This document shows, piece after piece, positions 17,876 to 26,373 of a stretch of DNA of 64,000 bases (the stretch's first letter is position 1; each line of letters starts with the position of its first letter). A model generated the notes under the pieces. That model did no database searches. It had not been told where the DNA came from and saw only the letters and a list, made by a program, of their open reading frames with translations. The position numbers and the translations under genes were made by a program. Source of the stretch: Streptomyces fungicidicus (GTDB lineage: Bacteria; Actinomycetota; Actinomycetes; Streptomycetales; Streptomycetaceae); assembly GCF_003665435.1 (NCBI RefSeq), contig NZ_CP023407.1:2232001-2296000 (forward strand), read 5' to 3'.

Positions 17876-19864
17876 TCAGCGGCGGGGTTTGGTGATGGTG
17901 AAGAGGACGCGGAGTACCAGTACGGAGCTGATCAGCAGCATGTTGTAGCCGAAGATGTCGAACAGGCGCAGGGAGCCGGTGACCTTGGGGCCGCCCTGGG
18001 TGGAGAGCAGCAGGATGCCGAGGACGCCGGTGAGTCCGCCGAGGAAGGTGAGCAGCACGTCCCGGACGAGGGACTGGATGAAGCGCCGGTCCCGTTCGTC
18101 CGCGAGCAGCCGTACGTTGATGCCCAGCCGGCCCTGTTCCAGCGCGCTGCTGATGCGCTCGGCCCGGCGCGGCAGCCGGAGCAGCATCGGCAGCACGGCG
18201 GCGGCCTCGTCGGCCAGGGAGCGGCTCAGGTGCTGCGGGGAGAGTCTGCGGGACAGCTCGGTGGCGGCGAAGGCGCGCGCCTCCTCGACGAGGTCGAAGC
18301 CCGGCACCAGCCGGCCCAGCGCGCCCTCGACGGTCGCCAGCGCCCGGAAGGCCGCGGCCACTTCGGGCGGCACGGTGAGTCCGTACTGCGCCACCAGCAG
18401 GAACAGGTCCGAGAACATCTCGCGGCCCGGCGGCCCGGAGGAGGCGAGGTGGCGGGCCGTGTAGCGGCCCAGCGCACGGGTGAAGCGCTCCTCGTCGATC
18501 TCGTCGGGCCGCTCCACCAGGTCCAGCAGGGCGTCGGACAGCGCCCGCGGGTCGTTGCGGTCGATCGCCATGAGCAGTTCGCGCAGACTGCCGCGCAGCA
18601 TCCGGTCGATCCGGCCGACGGAGCCGAAGTCGACCAGGCCGAGCCTGCCGTCGCTCAGGACCAGGACGTTCCCGGAGTGCGGGTCGGCGTGGAAGACGCC
18701 GCCGATGACGATCTGGCCGAGCAGGCAGCCGAACAGGTCGCGGGCGAGGCGCTCGCGGTCGAGGCCCTGCGCGTCGAGGACGGCGTCGGCCCGGTTCAGC
18801 GTGACGCCGTCGAGCCATTCGACGACCAGGACCCGTTCGGTGCTCAGCCGGTGGTGGACCTCCGGCATCAGCACCCGCGGGCCGGCCGCGGGGCGGCCGT
18901 CCCCGTCCGCGCCCTCCGGTTCCTCACCGGCGGCGACGGCGGCGTTGGCGGCGACGGCCGCCGTGTTGCGGGCCTCGGTGCGGAAGTCGAGTTCCTCGTG
19001 GAGCGAGTCGGCGAACCCCCGCACCAGTTCCCGGGAGCCGACCGTCCGGCCCCAGGCGGTGTTCCGCTCGAGCATGTCGCTGATCCGGAACAGGATGTCG
19101 AGGTCGCGTTCCACCACCTGCCGTGCGCCGGGCCGCTGCACCTTGACGGCCACGGCACGGCCGTCGTGCAGCCGGGCGCGGTGCACCTGGGCCATGGATC
19201 CGGCCGCGAGCGGCTCGGTCTGGAACTCCGCGAACACCTTCTCCGGCGGGGCCTTGAGCTCCTCGGCCAGCACCCGCGCGATGTCGGGCCACGGTTCGGC
19301 GGCGACCTCGTGCTGCAGCGCGCTCAGTTCGTCGGCGAACACGGCGGGCAGCAGGTCGTGCCGGGAGGAGAGGACCTGGCCCAGTTTGACGAAGGTGGCG
19401 CCCGCCTCCTCCAGCGCCAGCCGCAGGGACCGGGCGAGCGCGGCCTGCTCCTGGGGGTTCGCGGTGCCGCCGCGGGAGCGGCCGGTCAGGAAGCGGCGCA
19501 GCCCGTGCCGTACGGCGATCCCGCTGAGCTGGGTGTAGCGCCGGCTGCGCGCCAGCCTGCGGCGCGCGGCGCCGGGCCAGCGCACCATGCCGCGCAGCGG
19601 GCCGCCGACCACCGCCTCGGAGAGCACCAGGAAGATCATCGCCCCGAGCAGGGCCGCACCCAGCTGCACGGTCACCAGCGGGGTGCGGCTCGCCTGCGGT
19701 CCCATCGGGGTGCCGACCACGCCGGCGGCCAGCAGTCCGGCGACGCCGGTGAGCAGTGCCCGGACCGCGCCGATGCGCAGTCCGAGCACCCTGCGGGCCA
19801 GTACGGCCATGATCACGGGGCCGAGCAGTGCGGTGGCCCCGGCGATCAGGAGGAAGCTGCTCAC
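17876..19864 (-). CDS. AarF/UbiB (ABC1) family atypical kinase
   Basis: A 662-residue membrane-associated protein. Several N-terminal hydrophobic segments (about 1-100) are followed by the ABC1/UbiB kinase-like core: KLGQVLSSRHDLLP, AAGSMAQVHRA (Ala-rich loop), VAVKVQRPG with the catalytic Lys, HADPHSGN and VDFGSVGR (DFG). Two hydrophobic helices end the protein. UbiB relatives act in isoprenoid-quinone or lipid handling. The GTG start at 19864 overlaps the stop of the upstream MMPL gene (GTGA), so the two are translationally coupled. An earlier start at 19951 would lie deep inside that gene and is unlikely. Confidence 0.88.
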   Translation of the reverse strand: MSSFLLIAGATALLGPVIMAVLARRVLGLRIGAVRALLTGVAGLLAAGVVGTPMGPQASRTPLVTVQLGAALLGAMIFLVLSEAVVGGPLRGMVRWPGAARRRLARSRRYTQLSGIAVRHGLRRFLTGRSRGGTANPQEQAALARSLRLALEEAGATFVKLGQVLSSRHDLLPAVFADELSALQHEVAAEPWPDIARVLAEELKAPPEKVFAEFQTEPLAAGSMAQVHRARLHDGRAVAVKVQRPGARQVVERDLDILFRISDMLERNTAWGRTVGSRELVRGFADSLHEELDFRTEARNTAAVAANAAVAAGEEPEGADGDGRPAAGPRVLMPEVHHRLSTERVLVVEWLDGVTLNRADAVLDAQGLDRERLARDLFGCLLGQIVIGGVFHADPHSGNVLVLSDGRLGLVDFGSVGRIDRMLRGSLRELLMAIDRNDPRALSDALLDLVERPDEIDEERFTRALGRYTARHLASSGPPGREMFSDLFLLVAQYGLTVPPEVAAAFRALATVEGALGRLVPGFDLVEEARAFAATELSRRLSPQHLSRSLADEAAAVLPMLLRLPRRAERISSALEQGRLGINVRLLADERDRRFIQSLVRDVLLTFLGGLTGVLGILLLSTQGGPKVTGSLRLFDIFGYNMLLISSVLVLRVLFTITKPRR

Positions 19865-22014
19865 GTACGGTGGGCGGCGACGGGCTCCCGCTCCGCGTCG
19901 TCCTCGTCCGCCGGCTCCCCCGGTTCGGTGCGGACCCGGCCGGGCCACCACGTCCGGTGGCCGAGCAGGGTGGTCACCGCGGGAACCAGCAGCACCGCCA
20001 TCACGAAGGCGGTGAGCAGGATGCCGAAGGCGACCGCGAAGCCCATCTGCCGGAGCATGGAGTTCTGGGCCAGCAGCAGGACGCCGAAGGTGCCGGCGAG
20101 GATCACGGCCGCCGTCCCGACGGTGGACGTGGAGTGGGTGATCGCCTGGCGGACGGCCTCCGCCGGGGTGCTGCCGCGACCGACCTCCTCACGCAGCCTG
20201 GCCACCATGAGGATGTTGTAGTCGGTACCGATCGCCACGACGAACAGGTAGACGATCACCGGCAGGGTGAACGGCAGACCCGCCTCGCCCGCGAGGTTCT
20301 GGAAGAGCAGCACGGTGGCGCCCAGGGTCGCGGCGAAGCCCAGTCCGACCGCGGCCATCAGGTACAGGGGCGCGACGACGCTGCGCAGCAGCAGGCCCAG
20401 GATCAGCATGATGGCCAGGCCCGCGGCCGGGAACACCACGGAGTAGTCGCGGTTGGTGGCGTGCTGGATGTCGGCGAGCACGGCGGACGTGCCGCCGACG
20501 AGGGCGCGGGTGCCGTCGGGCGCCGCCTCGTGGGCGGCGTCGCGCAGCGGACCGGCGAGCAGTTCGACGGCCCGGTCGCTGTCCGGCTTGTGCGCCAGCA
20601 CCACGCCGAACTTGGCGATGTCGCCCTTGGGCGCGAGGACCGGGGGCGTCACCCGCCCGAAGTCGGCGGCGCCCAGCTTCTCGCCGTAGGCGTCGATCTG
20701 GCCCTGCTCCAGCTTGCCGCCGTCCTCGGCCTCCAGGAACACCCAGGTGGGGTCGGTCTGGCCGGCCGCGAAGCCGCGCTCCAGCTCCTTGGCCGCCTGG
20801 ACCGACTCGAGGTCCTTGGGCAGGGAACTGCTGCTGTCGAAGACGGTGTTGAGGCTGAGGACGCCCGCGGCGAGGGCGGCGAGCAGACCGCCGGAGACGG
20901 CGGCGACGAGGCCGGGACGGCGGGCGGTGAGCGCTCCGGTCCGGGCGGCGAGGGTGTGCTTGGGTTCCTTGCTCCACGCCTTGGACGGCCAGAACGCCTT
21001 GGTGCCGAGGAGGGAGAAGACGGCCGGTACGAGGGTCAGCGCGGCGATCAGGGTGACGCCGACCGAGATGGCCAGCGCCGGGCCGAGGGCCTTCAGCATG
21101 CCCAGGCTGGACAGCAGCAGGGCGAGGAAGGCGACGACGACGGCGCCGGCGGCCGAGGCGATGGTCTCCCCGACGCGGGTGACCGCCTCGGTCATGGCCT
21201 CCTTGGGCGCCTGGCCCTTCCGCAGGAACTCGCGGTAGCGGAAGAGCAGGAAGAGCAGGTAGTCGGTGCCGACTCCGAAGAGCACCACGATCAGGATCGA
21301 ACCGATCGAGGCGTCCGCCTGGAACCCGCCCGCCTCGGAGGCGATGGCGATCAGGCCGGTGGCGAGCACGAAGACCAGGGCGATCACGAGGACCGGCAGG
21401 ATGGCGATGAGCGGGCTGCGGAAGATGGCGGCCAGCAGCACGATCAGCAGGACCAGGGTCGCCATCATGATCATGGCGTCGGTGTCGCCGGAGGACTCCT
21501 TGGTGTCCAGCGCCGTCGCCGCCGAGCCGGTGATGCCCATGTGCAGGGAGGTGCCCTCGAGGAGGGGTTTGGCCTCTTCGCGCAGCTCGCCGACGGACTC
21601 CATGAGGGTCTCGTCGTAGGGGTTGTCGGTCGTCGCGAGGATGCTCGCCAGGGCGATCTCGCCGTTCTCGGAGACGGCCTCGGGGCTCGTCTGGACGGCG
21701 CCGATCTTCTCCAGGTCCGCCTTCTCCAGCCCGGCGGCGACCTTCTTCACGTCCGCGAGGTCGGCCTCGGTGAGCCGGCCGTTGTCGTCGCGGCGGAAGA
21801 CGATGACGGAGGCGGGCTGCTCCTGCTGCGGGAACGCCCGCTTCTGGACCTCGGCGGCCTTCACCGACTCGTAGTGGGAGGGCAGGAACTCGGCCTGGTC
21901 GCTGACCGGCTTCAGGGGCGGGGCCAGGGCTGCCACGCCTATCGCCGCGATCACCCACGCCAGGATGGTCAGCCAGGGGTGTTTGACGGCGGACCGTCCG
22001 ACCCGTCCGAACAT
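19861..22014 (-). CDS. MMPL/RND family membrane transporter
   Basis: A 717-residue exporter of the MMPL type, related to mycobacterial lipid exporters. Two similar halves each have an N-terminal helix, a large extracytoplasmic domain and a bundle of helices. The Asp-Tyr signatures of helix 4 are GTDYLLFLLFRYRE and GTDYNILMVARLREE. It may export lipids or a hydrophobic metabolite. It is coupled to the AarF gene and divergent from the polyprenyl synthase. Confidence 0.9.
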   Translation of the reverse strand: MFGRVGRSAVKHPWLTILAWVIAAIGVAALAPPLKPVSDQAEFLPSHYESVKAAEVQKRAFPQQEQPASVIVFRRDDNGRLTEADLADVKKVAAGLEKADLEKIGAVQTSPEAVSENGEIALASILATTDNPYDETLMESVGELREEAKPLLEGTSLHMGITGSAATALDTKESSGDTDAMIMMATLVLLIVLLAAIFRSPLIAILPVLVIALVFVLATGLIAIASEAGGFQADASIGSILIVVLFGVGTDYLLFLLFRYREFLRKGQAPKEAMTEAVTRVGETIASAAGAVVVAFLALLLSSLGMLKALGPALAISVGVTLIAALTLVPAVFSLLGTKAFWPSKAWSKEPKHTLAARTGALTARRPGLVAAVSGGLLAALAAGVLSLNTVFDSSSSLPKDLESVQAAKELERGFAAGQTDPTWVFLEAEDGGKLEQGQIDAYGEKLGAADFGRVTPPVLAPKGDIAKFGVVLAHKPDSDRAVELLAGPLRDAAHEAAPDGTRALVGGTSAVLADIQHATNRDYSVVFPAAGLAIMLILGLLLRSVVAPLYLMAAVGLGFAATLGATVLLFQNLAGEAGLPFTLPVIVYLFVVAIGTDYNILMVARLREEVGRGSTPAEAVRQAITHSTSTVGTAAVILAGTFGVLLLAQNSMLRQMGFAVAFGILLTAFVMAVLLVPAVTTLLGHRTWWPGRVRTEPGEPADEDDAEREPVAAHRT

Positions 22015-22328
22015 GGGGGGAGGCTCCTTCTCAGGGGGTGCAAGGGCGCAACGATTGTGGTCCGCGCGCGTTCCCCCGCCGTCGGCCGGCGGCGGAAACT
22101 GGCATCAAGCTGCCGGGCGCGGAGGTGTATTCCGGCGGGCGTTCCGTTTCGCGCACCCCGCGGTTCCGGGCCGCCGCGGCCACGGCCGGCGCTCGCCCGG
22201 CGCGGGGCGCGTTCCTGACACCTTCTTGCCAGCTCCGTTGTCCCCCTTGGTGGGGACTGCAATGGTTGCGGCCGGAAACGGCGGAGTACCTGCGCCGTGG
22301 ATCCGCTCCCGCTGGCCGCACCGACAGG
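22015..22328. other. Divergent intergenic region, promoters presumed
   Basis: About 314 bases separate the divergent MMPL and polyprenyl synthase genes. No gene, repeat or clear operator is visible; it presumably holds the promoters of both. The synthase frame stays open through this stretch, but the translated sequence is low complexity and lacks family similarity. Confidence 0.5.
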
Positions 22329-23405
22329 ATGGGTTCCCTCGTGACCGCAGAGCAGCTGTACGAGCTCCCGGCCACCGTGGTGTGCGGCGCCGGCCGCCCG
22401 GTCGCTGCCGAGCTGCTGGGCCGGCTCGGACCCGATGTGCCGTGTTTCCAGGACCGGTTGGGCGGGGCGCTGGCCGACGCGGAGCGGCTGCTGCGGGAAC
22501 GTACGCGTGACGCGTCCGACCACCGGGTGAGGGAACTCACCGGGCATCTGGCGGCCACCGGCGGCAAGCGGATGCGGCCCCTGCTGGTGCTGCTCGCGGC
22601 CGAGTTCGGTGATCCCGGCAGTGAGGGCGTGGCGCAGGCGGCCGTCGTCGCGGAGCTGGTCCATCTGGCCTCGCTGTACCACGACGACGTCGTGGACCGT
22701 GCCGCCGTGCGGCACGGCGCCGCCAGCGCCAACGCCCTGTGGGGCAACCGGGCGGCCGCCCAGGGCGGCAACTGGCTGCTGGCCCGGGGCGCCCGGCTGT
22801 CGGCTGACCTGGTGCCGGACGCCTTGGCGCTCAACGCCCGTACGGCCAACCGGATCGTCGAGGGCCAGCTGCTCGAACTCGTCGGCCCCGGGCCGGGCGC
22901 CGATCCCGTCGCGCACTACTTCCGGGTCGCCGCGGGCAAGACCGCCGCGCTGCTCGCCATGTCGCTGGGTGTGGGCGCCTTCCAGGCCGGGGCGCCGCGG
23001 GCGGCCGCCGACGCCCTCGTGGAGTACGGCGAACAACTCGGTCTGGCCTTCCAGATAGCCGACGACCTGCTCGACCTCCGCTCGTCCGAGGCGGCCAGCG
23101 GCAAGGAGCAGGGCAGGGACCTGCTCGCCGGGGTGCCCAGCCTTCCCGTGCTGCTCGCCCGCGAGGGCACGGACGCGGGCGACGCCGAACTGCGGGAACT
23201 GCTGGCGGCGGGGCCGGCCGCGGGCGAGGACTGGCACGGCCGGGCCCTGAAGCTGTTCTCCGACTCGCGGGCCGCGGCCCGGGCGGAGACGCTCATGCAC
23301 CAGAGGCTGGGCCGGGCGCGTGCCGCGCTCGGCGTCCTGCCGCCGCTGCCCGCGCGCCGCACGCTCGACGCGCTCTGTGACTTCGTGGCCCTGCGCAACG
23401 GCTGA
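22329..23405 (+). CDS. Polyprenyl diphosphate synthase (trans-isoprenyl synthase)
   Basis: A 358-residue all-alpha isoprenyl diphosphate synthase that extends allylic diphosphates with IPP. Both Asp-rich motifs are present, HDDVVD and DDLLD, together with GGKRMRPLL near residue 80. The chain length cannot be told reliably. A quinone side-chain synthase or GGPP-type enzyme are both possible. The ATG at 22329 or the in-frame GTG at 22341 may be the start. It sits beside an AarF/UbiB gene, a family tied to quinone metabolism, which hints at but does not prove a link. Confidence 0.87.
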   Translation: MGSLVTAEQLYELPATVVCGAGRPVAAELLGRLGPDVPCFQDRLGGALADAERLLRERTRDASDHRVRELTGHLAATGGKRMRPLLVLLAAEFGDPGSEGVAQAAVVAELVHLASLYHDDVVDRAAVRHGAASANALWGNRAAAQGGNWLLARGARLSADLVPDALALNARTANRIVEGQLLELVGPGPGADPVAHYFRVAAGKTAALLAMSLGVGAFQAGAPRAAADALVEYGEQLGLAFQIADDLLDLRSSEAASGKEQGRDLLAGVPSLPVLLAREGTDAGDAELRELLAAGPAAGEDWHGRALKLFSDSRAAARAETLMHQRLGRARAALGVLPPLPARRTLDALCDFVALRNG

Positions 23406-23440
23406 TCCGGCCGGCTTCCCGCGTCCGTGAGGAGATCTCC

Positions 23441-23653
23441 GTGTCCGCACCCGTACTCGAGGGCCCCCTGGGCCCGGCCCTGCTGAAGCTGCTGGGCGCC
23501 GGCCCGTCTCCGGACGAACTGGCCACCGTCGCGGCCCTCCTGACCCGCGGCCCCCTCCCCCGCCGCCCCGAACCCCCGCACGGCGAAGCCTGCGGGTCGT
23601 CGGCACGGGCGGCCGGAACGGCGGGTCGGCGACGACCCGTGCCCCGACACTGA
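23441..23653 (+). CDS. Small protein, possibly acyl-CoA carboxylase epsilon-like
   Basis: A 70-residue product starting at GTG 23441 behind a good ribosome-binding site (GAGGAG). The N-terminal half reads LLKLLGAGPSPDELATVAALLTR, kept here in two pieces: LLKLLGAGPSPDEL, then ATVAALLTR. It recalls the (P/S)xxELAALxAVLxxR pattern of actinobacterial acyl-CoA carboxylase epsilon subunits. The C-terminal half runs into the tandem repeat region and is Arg/Pro-rich, so the original C-terminus may have been lost. Function is uncertain. Confidence 0.45.
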   Translation: MSAPVLEGPLGPALLKLLGAGPSPDELATVAALLTRGPLPRRPEPPHGEACGSSARAAGTAGRRRPVPRH

Positions 23654-24130
23654 GCGCCCGGCCCTCTCACGCCACGGGCCGGCCTGCGCTGCCCGTGTAC
23701 CGGAGCGTGCGGGGCGGGCTCGGCGCCCCGCACGGTCCCTGAGAGGCCGGGCCACACCACATGAGTGCCCCGCAGGCGCCCGCCTGCGGGGCGTTGGCAT
23801 GGGCGGACCGCTACCGACGAGCGCAAGGGGCCGGAACGGCGGAAGCGCGACGGCCGGTGCCTCGGCGCCGAGCGCTCGGCTCTCTCGTCCCGGCCACGCC
23901 TGCGGGGCCTCGGCCCGGCGGGGCCGGCAACAGGCGCCGTAGCGGTGAATCCGCGCTGTCCGAGTGCCGGAGCCCCGCACGACTCCCGAGGAGCCGAGCC
24001 ACACCACATCGATGCCGGGCAAGCGCCCGGCTGCGGGGCGTTGGCATGGGCGGCCAGAATCGCACGCCCGTGAGGGGCCGGAACGGTGGATCAGCTGCGG
24101 TGCGGACCTCTCACCCCGTGCGGCGAAGCC
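23585..24130. repeat. Second imperfect tandem repeat region, period near 247 bp
   Basis: The gene-free stretch 23654-24320 contains diverged repeats. A core like CCTGCGGGGCGTTGGCATGG plus GCGG is at 23783-23806, again at about 24030-24053 (period 247), and as a weaker copy at 23589-23612. GCCACACCACAT precedes the two good copies at the same distance, and GGCCGGAACGG follows all three. The open frames crossing it are compositional artefacts. The period resembles that of the repeat at 17.2 kb, but the sequence is different. Confidence 0.75.
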
Positions 24131-24320
24131 GCTCGACGCGTCGGCGGGAGCCGCGGGCGGGTCTGCGGGGCCGGTGACGAGGGCGGTGGCGGGGGAGCTG
24201 TGGTGGCCGGGTGGCCGGGGATGGCTGGCCGGGCCATGTCCATGCCCTGCGGGCCGGGGGACGTCGACGCCCTGCACGCGGGCGCGCGCAGGGCGTGGGG
24301 ATGGGCGCGGGGCGCCGGGG

Positions 24321-25280
24321 TCAGATCAGGCCGACCTGCATGGCGCGGGCGCCCGCCTGGAACCTGCTGCGTGCGTCGAGGGCGACCATGGCGGCCGCCA
24401 CGTCGTTGCGGACGGTGCGGACGCTGCAGCCGAGGCGTCGGGCGATGGCGTCGTCGGTGAGGCCCTCGGCCAGCAGGCGGAGCACGATCTCGGTGCGGGG
24501 TCTGCGCGCGGTCGGGGTGCCGGGCGTGCGTCTCAGCTGCCGTACCGCGGCGCCCCGTTCCCAGAACCGCTCGGCCAGTGCGCACAGCGAGTCCAGCTCC
24601 GCCGCGGAGCGCACCACCCGGGGTTCCCGGGCGTCGTCGATGACCACGGCCACCGCCCCGTCCATGATCATGGCGCACACCGGCACCGAGTCCGCCATGC
24701 GGGGCTGGACGTCCTGCTGGGCCAGCCACTGGGCGTGGACCATCGCGGGATGGGCGTGGAAGACCGAGGACGCCCACACGGCCCGCAGCCGCGTGCCGCG
24801 CCGGAGCGCCATGTCCACGATGGGCCGGGAGAAGGCGAAGTCGCCCTCCAGGTAGCGCGGGACGAGGAACACCACGTCGCGCTCCGCCTTGGCGACCATC
24901 CGCTCGATCACGGTGGACGCGTCGTGGCGGTACCCGCCGGAGCCGGCGGACTCCTCGATCCGTTCGACCGCCCGCTCGTGCAGGGCGATGAACCGGTCGA
25001 TCTCGACCGGCCGGGGCTGCGGGGAGTGCCCCTCGTGCATCGCCCGGGCCAGCAGGGCCGGCAGGGCGATGCACGGCTCCACCGCGCGGAAGGCGGTGGG
25101 GTCGTCCGCCGAGACGGCGGCGAGTCCCTCGGCCCTCAGTGTGTCCATCGCACGTACGACCTCGGACGACGGCCACTTCATGACCTCGACCAGTTCCTGC
25201 GTCTGCCAGTTCGCCCGCCTGAGCAGCCTCCGGTAGAGAAGCTCCGAACGTTCGTCGAGACCGATCCCGGATTGCGCCAC
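24321..25280 (-). CDS. LuxR-type regulator with TrmB-like N-terminal domain
   Basis: A 319-residue regulator. A winged-helix-like N-terminal region (ERSELLYRRLLRR... QELVEVMKWPSSEVVRAM) is followed by a PLD-like sensor region. A C-terminal LuxR helix-turn-helix (IARRLGCSVRTVRNDVAAAM) ends with DARSRFQAG, the same signature as the regulators at 13402 and 14178. The chosen GTG at 25280 is preceded by GAGAGG; a start at 25460 would run through the terminator and promoter region. It lies at the edge of the ABC transporter and PKS genes and is a good candidate for a pathway regulator. Confidence 0.82.
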   Translation of the reverse strand: MAQSGIGLDERSELLYRRLLRRANWQTQELVEVMKWPSSEVVRAMDTLRAEGLAAVSADDPTAFRAVEPCIALPALLARAMHEGHSPQPRPVEIDRFIALHERAVERIEESAGSGGYRHDASTVIERMVAKAERDVVFLVPRYLEGDFAFSRPIVDMALRRGTRLRAVWASSVFHAHPAMVHAQWLAQQDVQPRMADSVPVCAMIMDGAVAVVIDDAREPRVVRSAAELDSLCALAERFWERGAAVRQLRRTPGTPTARRPRTEIVLRLLAEGLTDDAIARRLGCSVRTVRNDVAAAMVALDARSRFQAGARAMQVGLI

Positions 25281-25306
25281 ATCAACCTCTCGGAAAATGT
25301 CTTCCC

Positions 25307-25325
25307 GAGGGCAGGTTTTGCCCTC
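25307..25325. promoter_or_regulatory. Inverted repeat upstream of the regulator
   Basis: GAGGGCA-GGTTT-TGCCCTC is a perfect 7-base inverted repeat ending 27 bases before the start of the LuxR-type gene. The position fits an autoregulatory operator. No experimental link is known to me. Confidence 0.45.
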
Positions 25326-25452
25326 TCGCGCTTTAAACCTAGGCACCGGGAGAACGGCTTGGAGTGTTCGGTCTCGGGTTCGACAGGATGGTGCCACCGG
25401 GACAGGACATCCCGCCCACTGCGCCGGGGCAGGGGGCGGGATGAGGGCACAA

Positions 25453-25483
25453 CCGGTCACCCGGTCCGTGGCCGGGTGACCGG
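25453..25483 (-). terminator. Strong hairpin after the ABC transporter genes
   Basis: CCGGTCACCCGG and CCGGGTGACCGG form a perfect 12-bp stem with a 7-base loop, 11 bases after the stop of the ABC permease gene. It is a convincing factor-independent type terminator without a T-run. Confidence 0.85.
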
Positions 25484-25493
25484 AGTCAGGGGG

Positions 25494-26336
25494 TCACATC
25501 ACCCGGAACGAGCGCTTCGAGATCGGCGCGCACACGCACACCAGGGCCAGGCAGACCGCGACGGTGGTGAGCAGTTCCATCACGCTCGCGTTCCCCGCGA
25601 CCAGGCTCCGCACCGCGTCGTTGGCGTACGAGATGGGGTTGCCCTGGGCGATGACGCGGAGCCCGGTCGGCATCGACTCCGGCGGCACGAAGGCGTTGGA
25701 CGCGAAGAGCAGCGGGAAGGTGAGCAGCGTGGTGATCATGCGCAGCACGTCCCCGTTGCGCAGCAGCGCGGCCATCATGATGAAGATCCAGCTCATGGAC
25801 CAGCCGACGAGCAGGCTCATCACGATCGCGCCCAGGACGCCGAGGACTCCGCCGGGAGGCGCGAACCCGAAGATGAGCGCGGCCAGCACGGCGACGGCGA
25901 TCAGCTGGTAGAGCGAGCGCGCCGCGTCGGCGAAGCTGCGCGCCAGCAGCACGCTGAACCTGTTGATGGGCAGCGTGTGGAAGCGGGTGATGACGTCGTT
26001 GCGCAGGTCGTTGATGAGACCGTTGCCCGCCTGGGCGCCCGCGGCGACCGCGGTGATGATCATGATGGCGGGGGCCAGACCGTCGATGTACGCCATGTCC
26101 TTCGACATGCCGGGCGCCTCGCCCAGCACCTTCAGCACGCCGGCGAACATCAGCAGCATGACGAGGGGCTCGACGAACGTGACGATGATGACGCCCGCGT
26201 TCATGTAGGGCCGCAGCGAGCGGCCGGTGAGCGCGATGGTCTGGGTGAACAGTCCGCTGCCGCCCCACTGGGAGGCCACGCCGTCCCGCGCGGGCGGTGT
26301 CCGCCGGGGGCTCGCCTCGGCTTCGACGACCGTCAT
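25494..26336 (-). CDS. ABC-2 type permease (DrrB-like)
   Basis: A 280-residue membrane protein with six hydrophobic segments typical of ABC-2 permeases of the daunorubicin-resistance DrrB group. The conserved SFADAARSLYQ and NPISYANDAVRSL segments are visible. It follows the ATPase gene by 37 bases, and together they should form an exporter, probably for self-protection against or release of the cluster product. It ends just before a strong hairpin terminator. Confidence 0.88.
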   Translation of the reverse strand: MTVVEAEASPRRTPPARDGVASQWGGSGLFTQTIALTGRSLRPYMNAGVIIVTFVEPLVMLLMFAGVLKVLGEAPGMSKDMAYIDGLAPAIMIITAVAAGAQAGNGLINDLRNDVITRFHTLPINRFSVLLARSFADAARSLYQLIAVAVLAALIFGFAPPGGVLGVLGAIVMSLLVGWSMSWIFIMMAALLRNGDVLRMITTLLTFPLLFASNAFVPPESMPTGLRVIAQGNPISYANDAVRSLVAGNASVMELLTTVAVCLALVCVCAPISKRSFRVM

Positions 26337-26373
26337 CTCTGTGCTCCTTCTACGGTGGGAATGGTCGGGACGG

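Noticed and set aside
18230..22218. Two long plus-strand open frames opposite AarF and MMPL
   Set aside because: Compositional shadows; the minus-strand proteins have complete family signatures.
17021..24130. Possible CRISPR arrays
   Set aside because: Repeat periods of about 240 bases with diverged units and no cas genes do not fit CRISPR.
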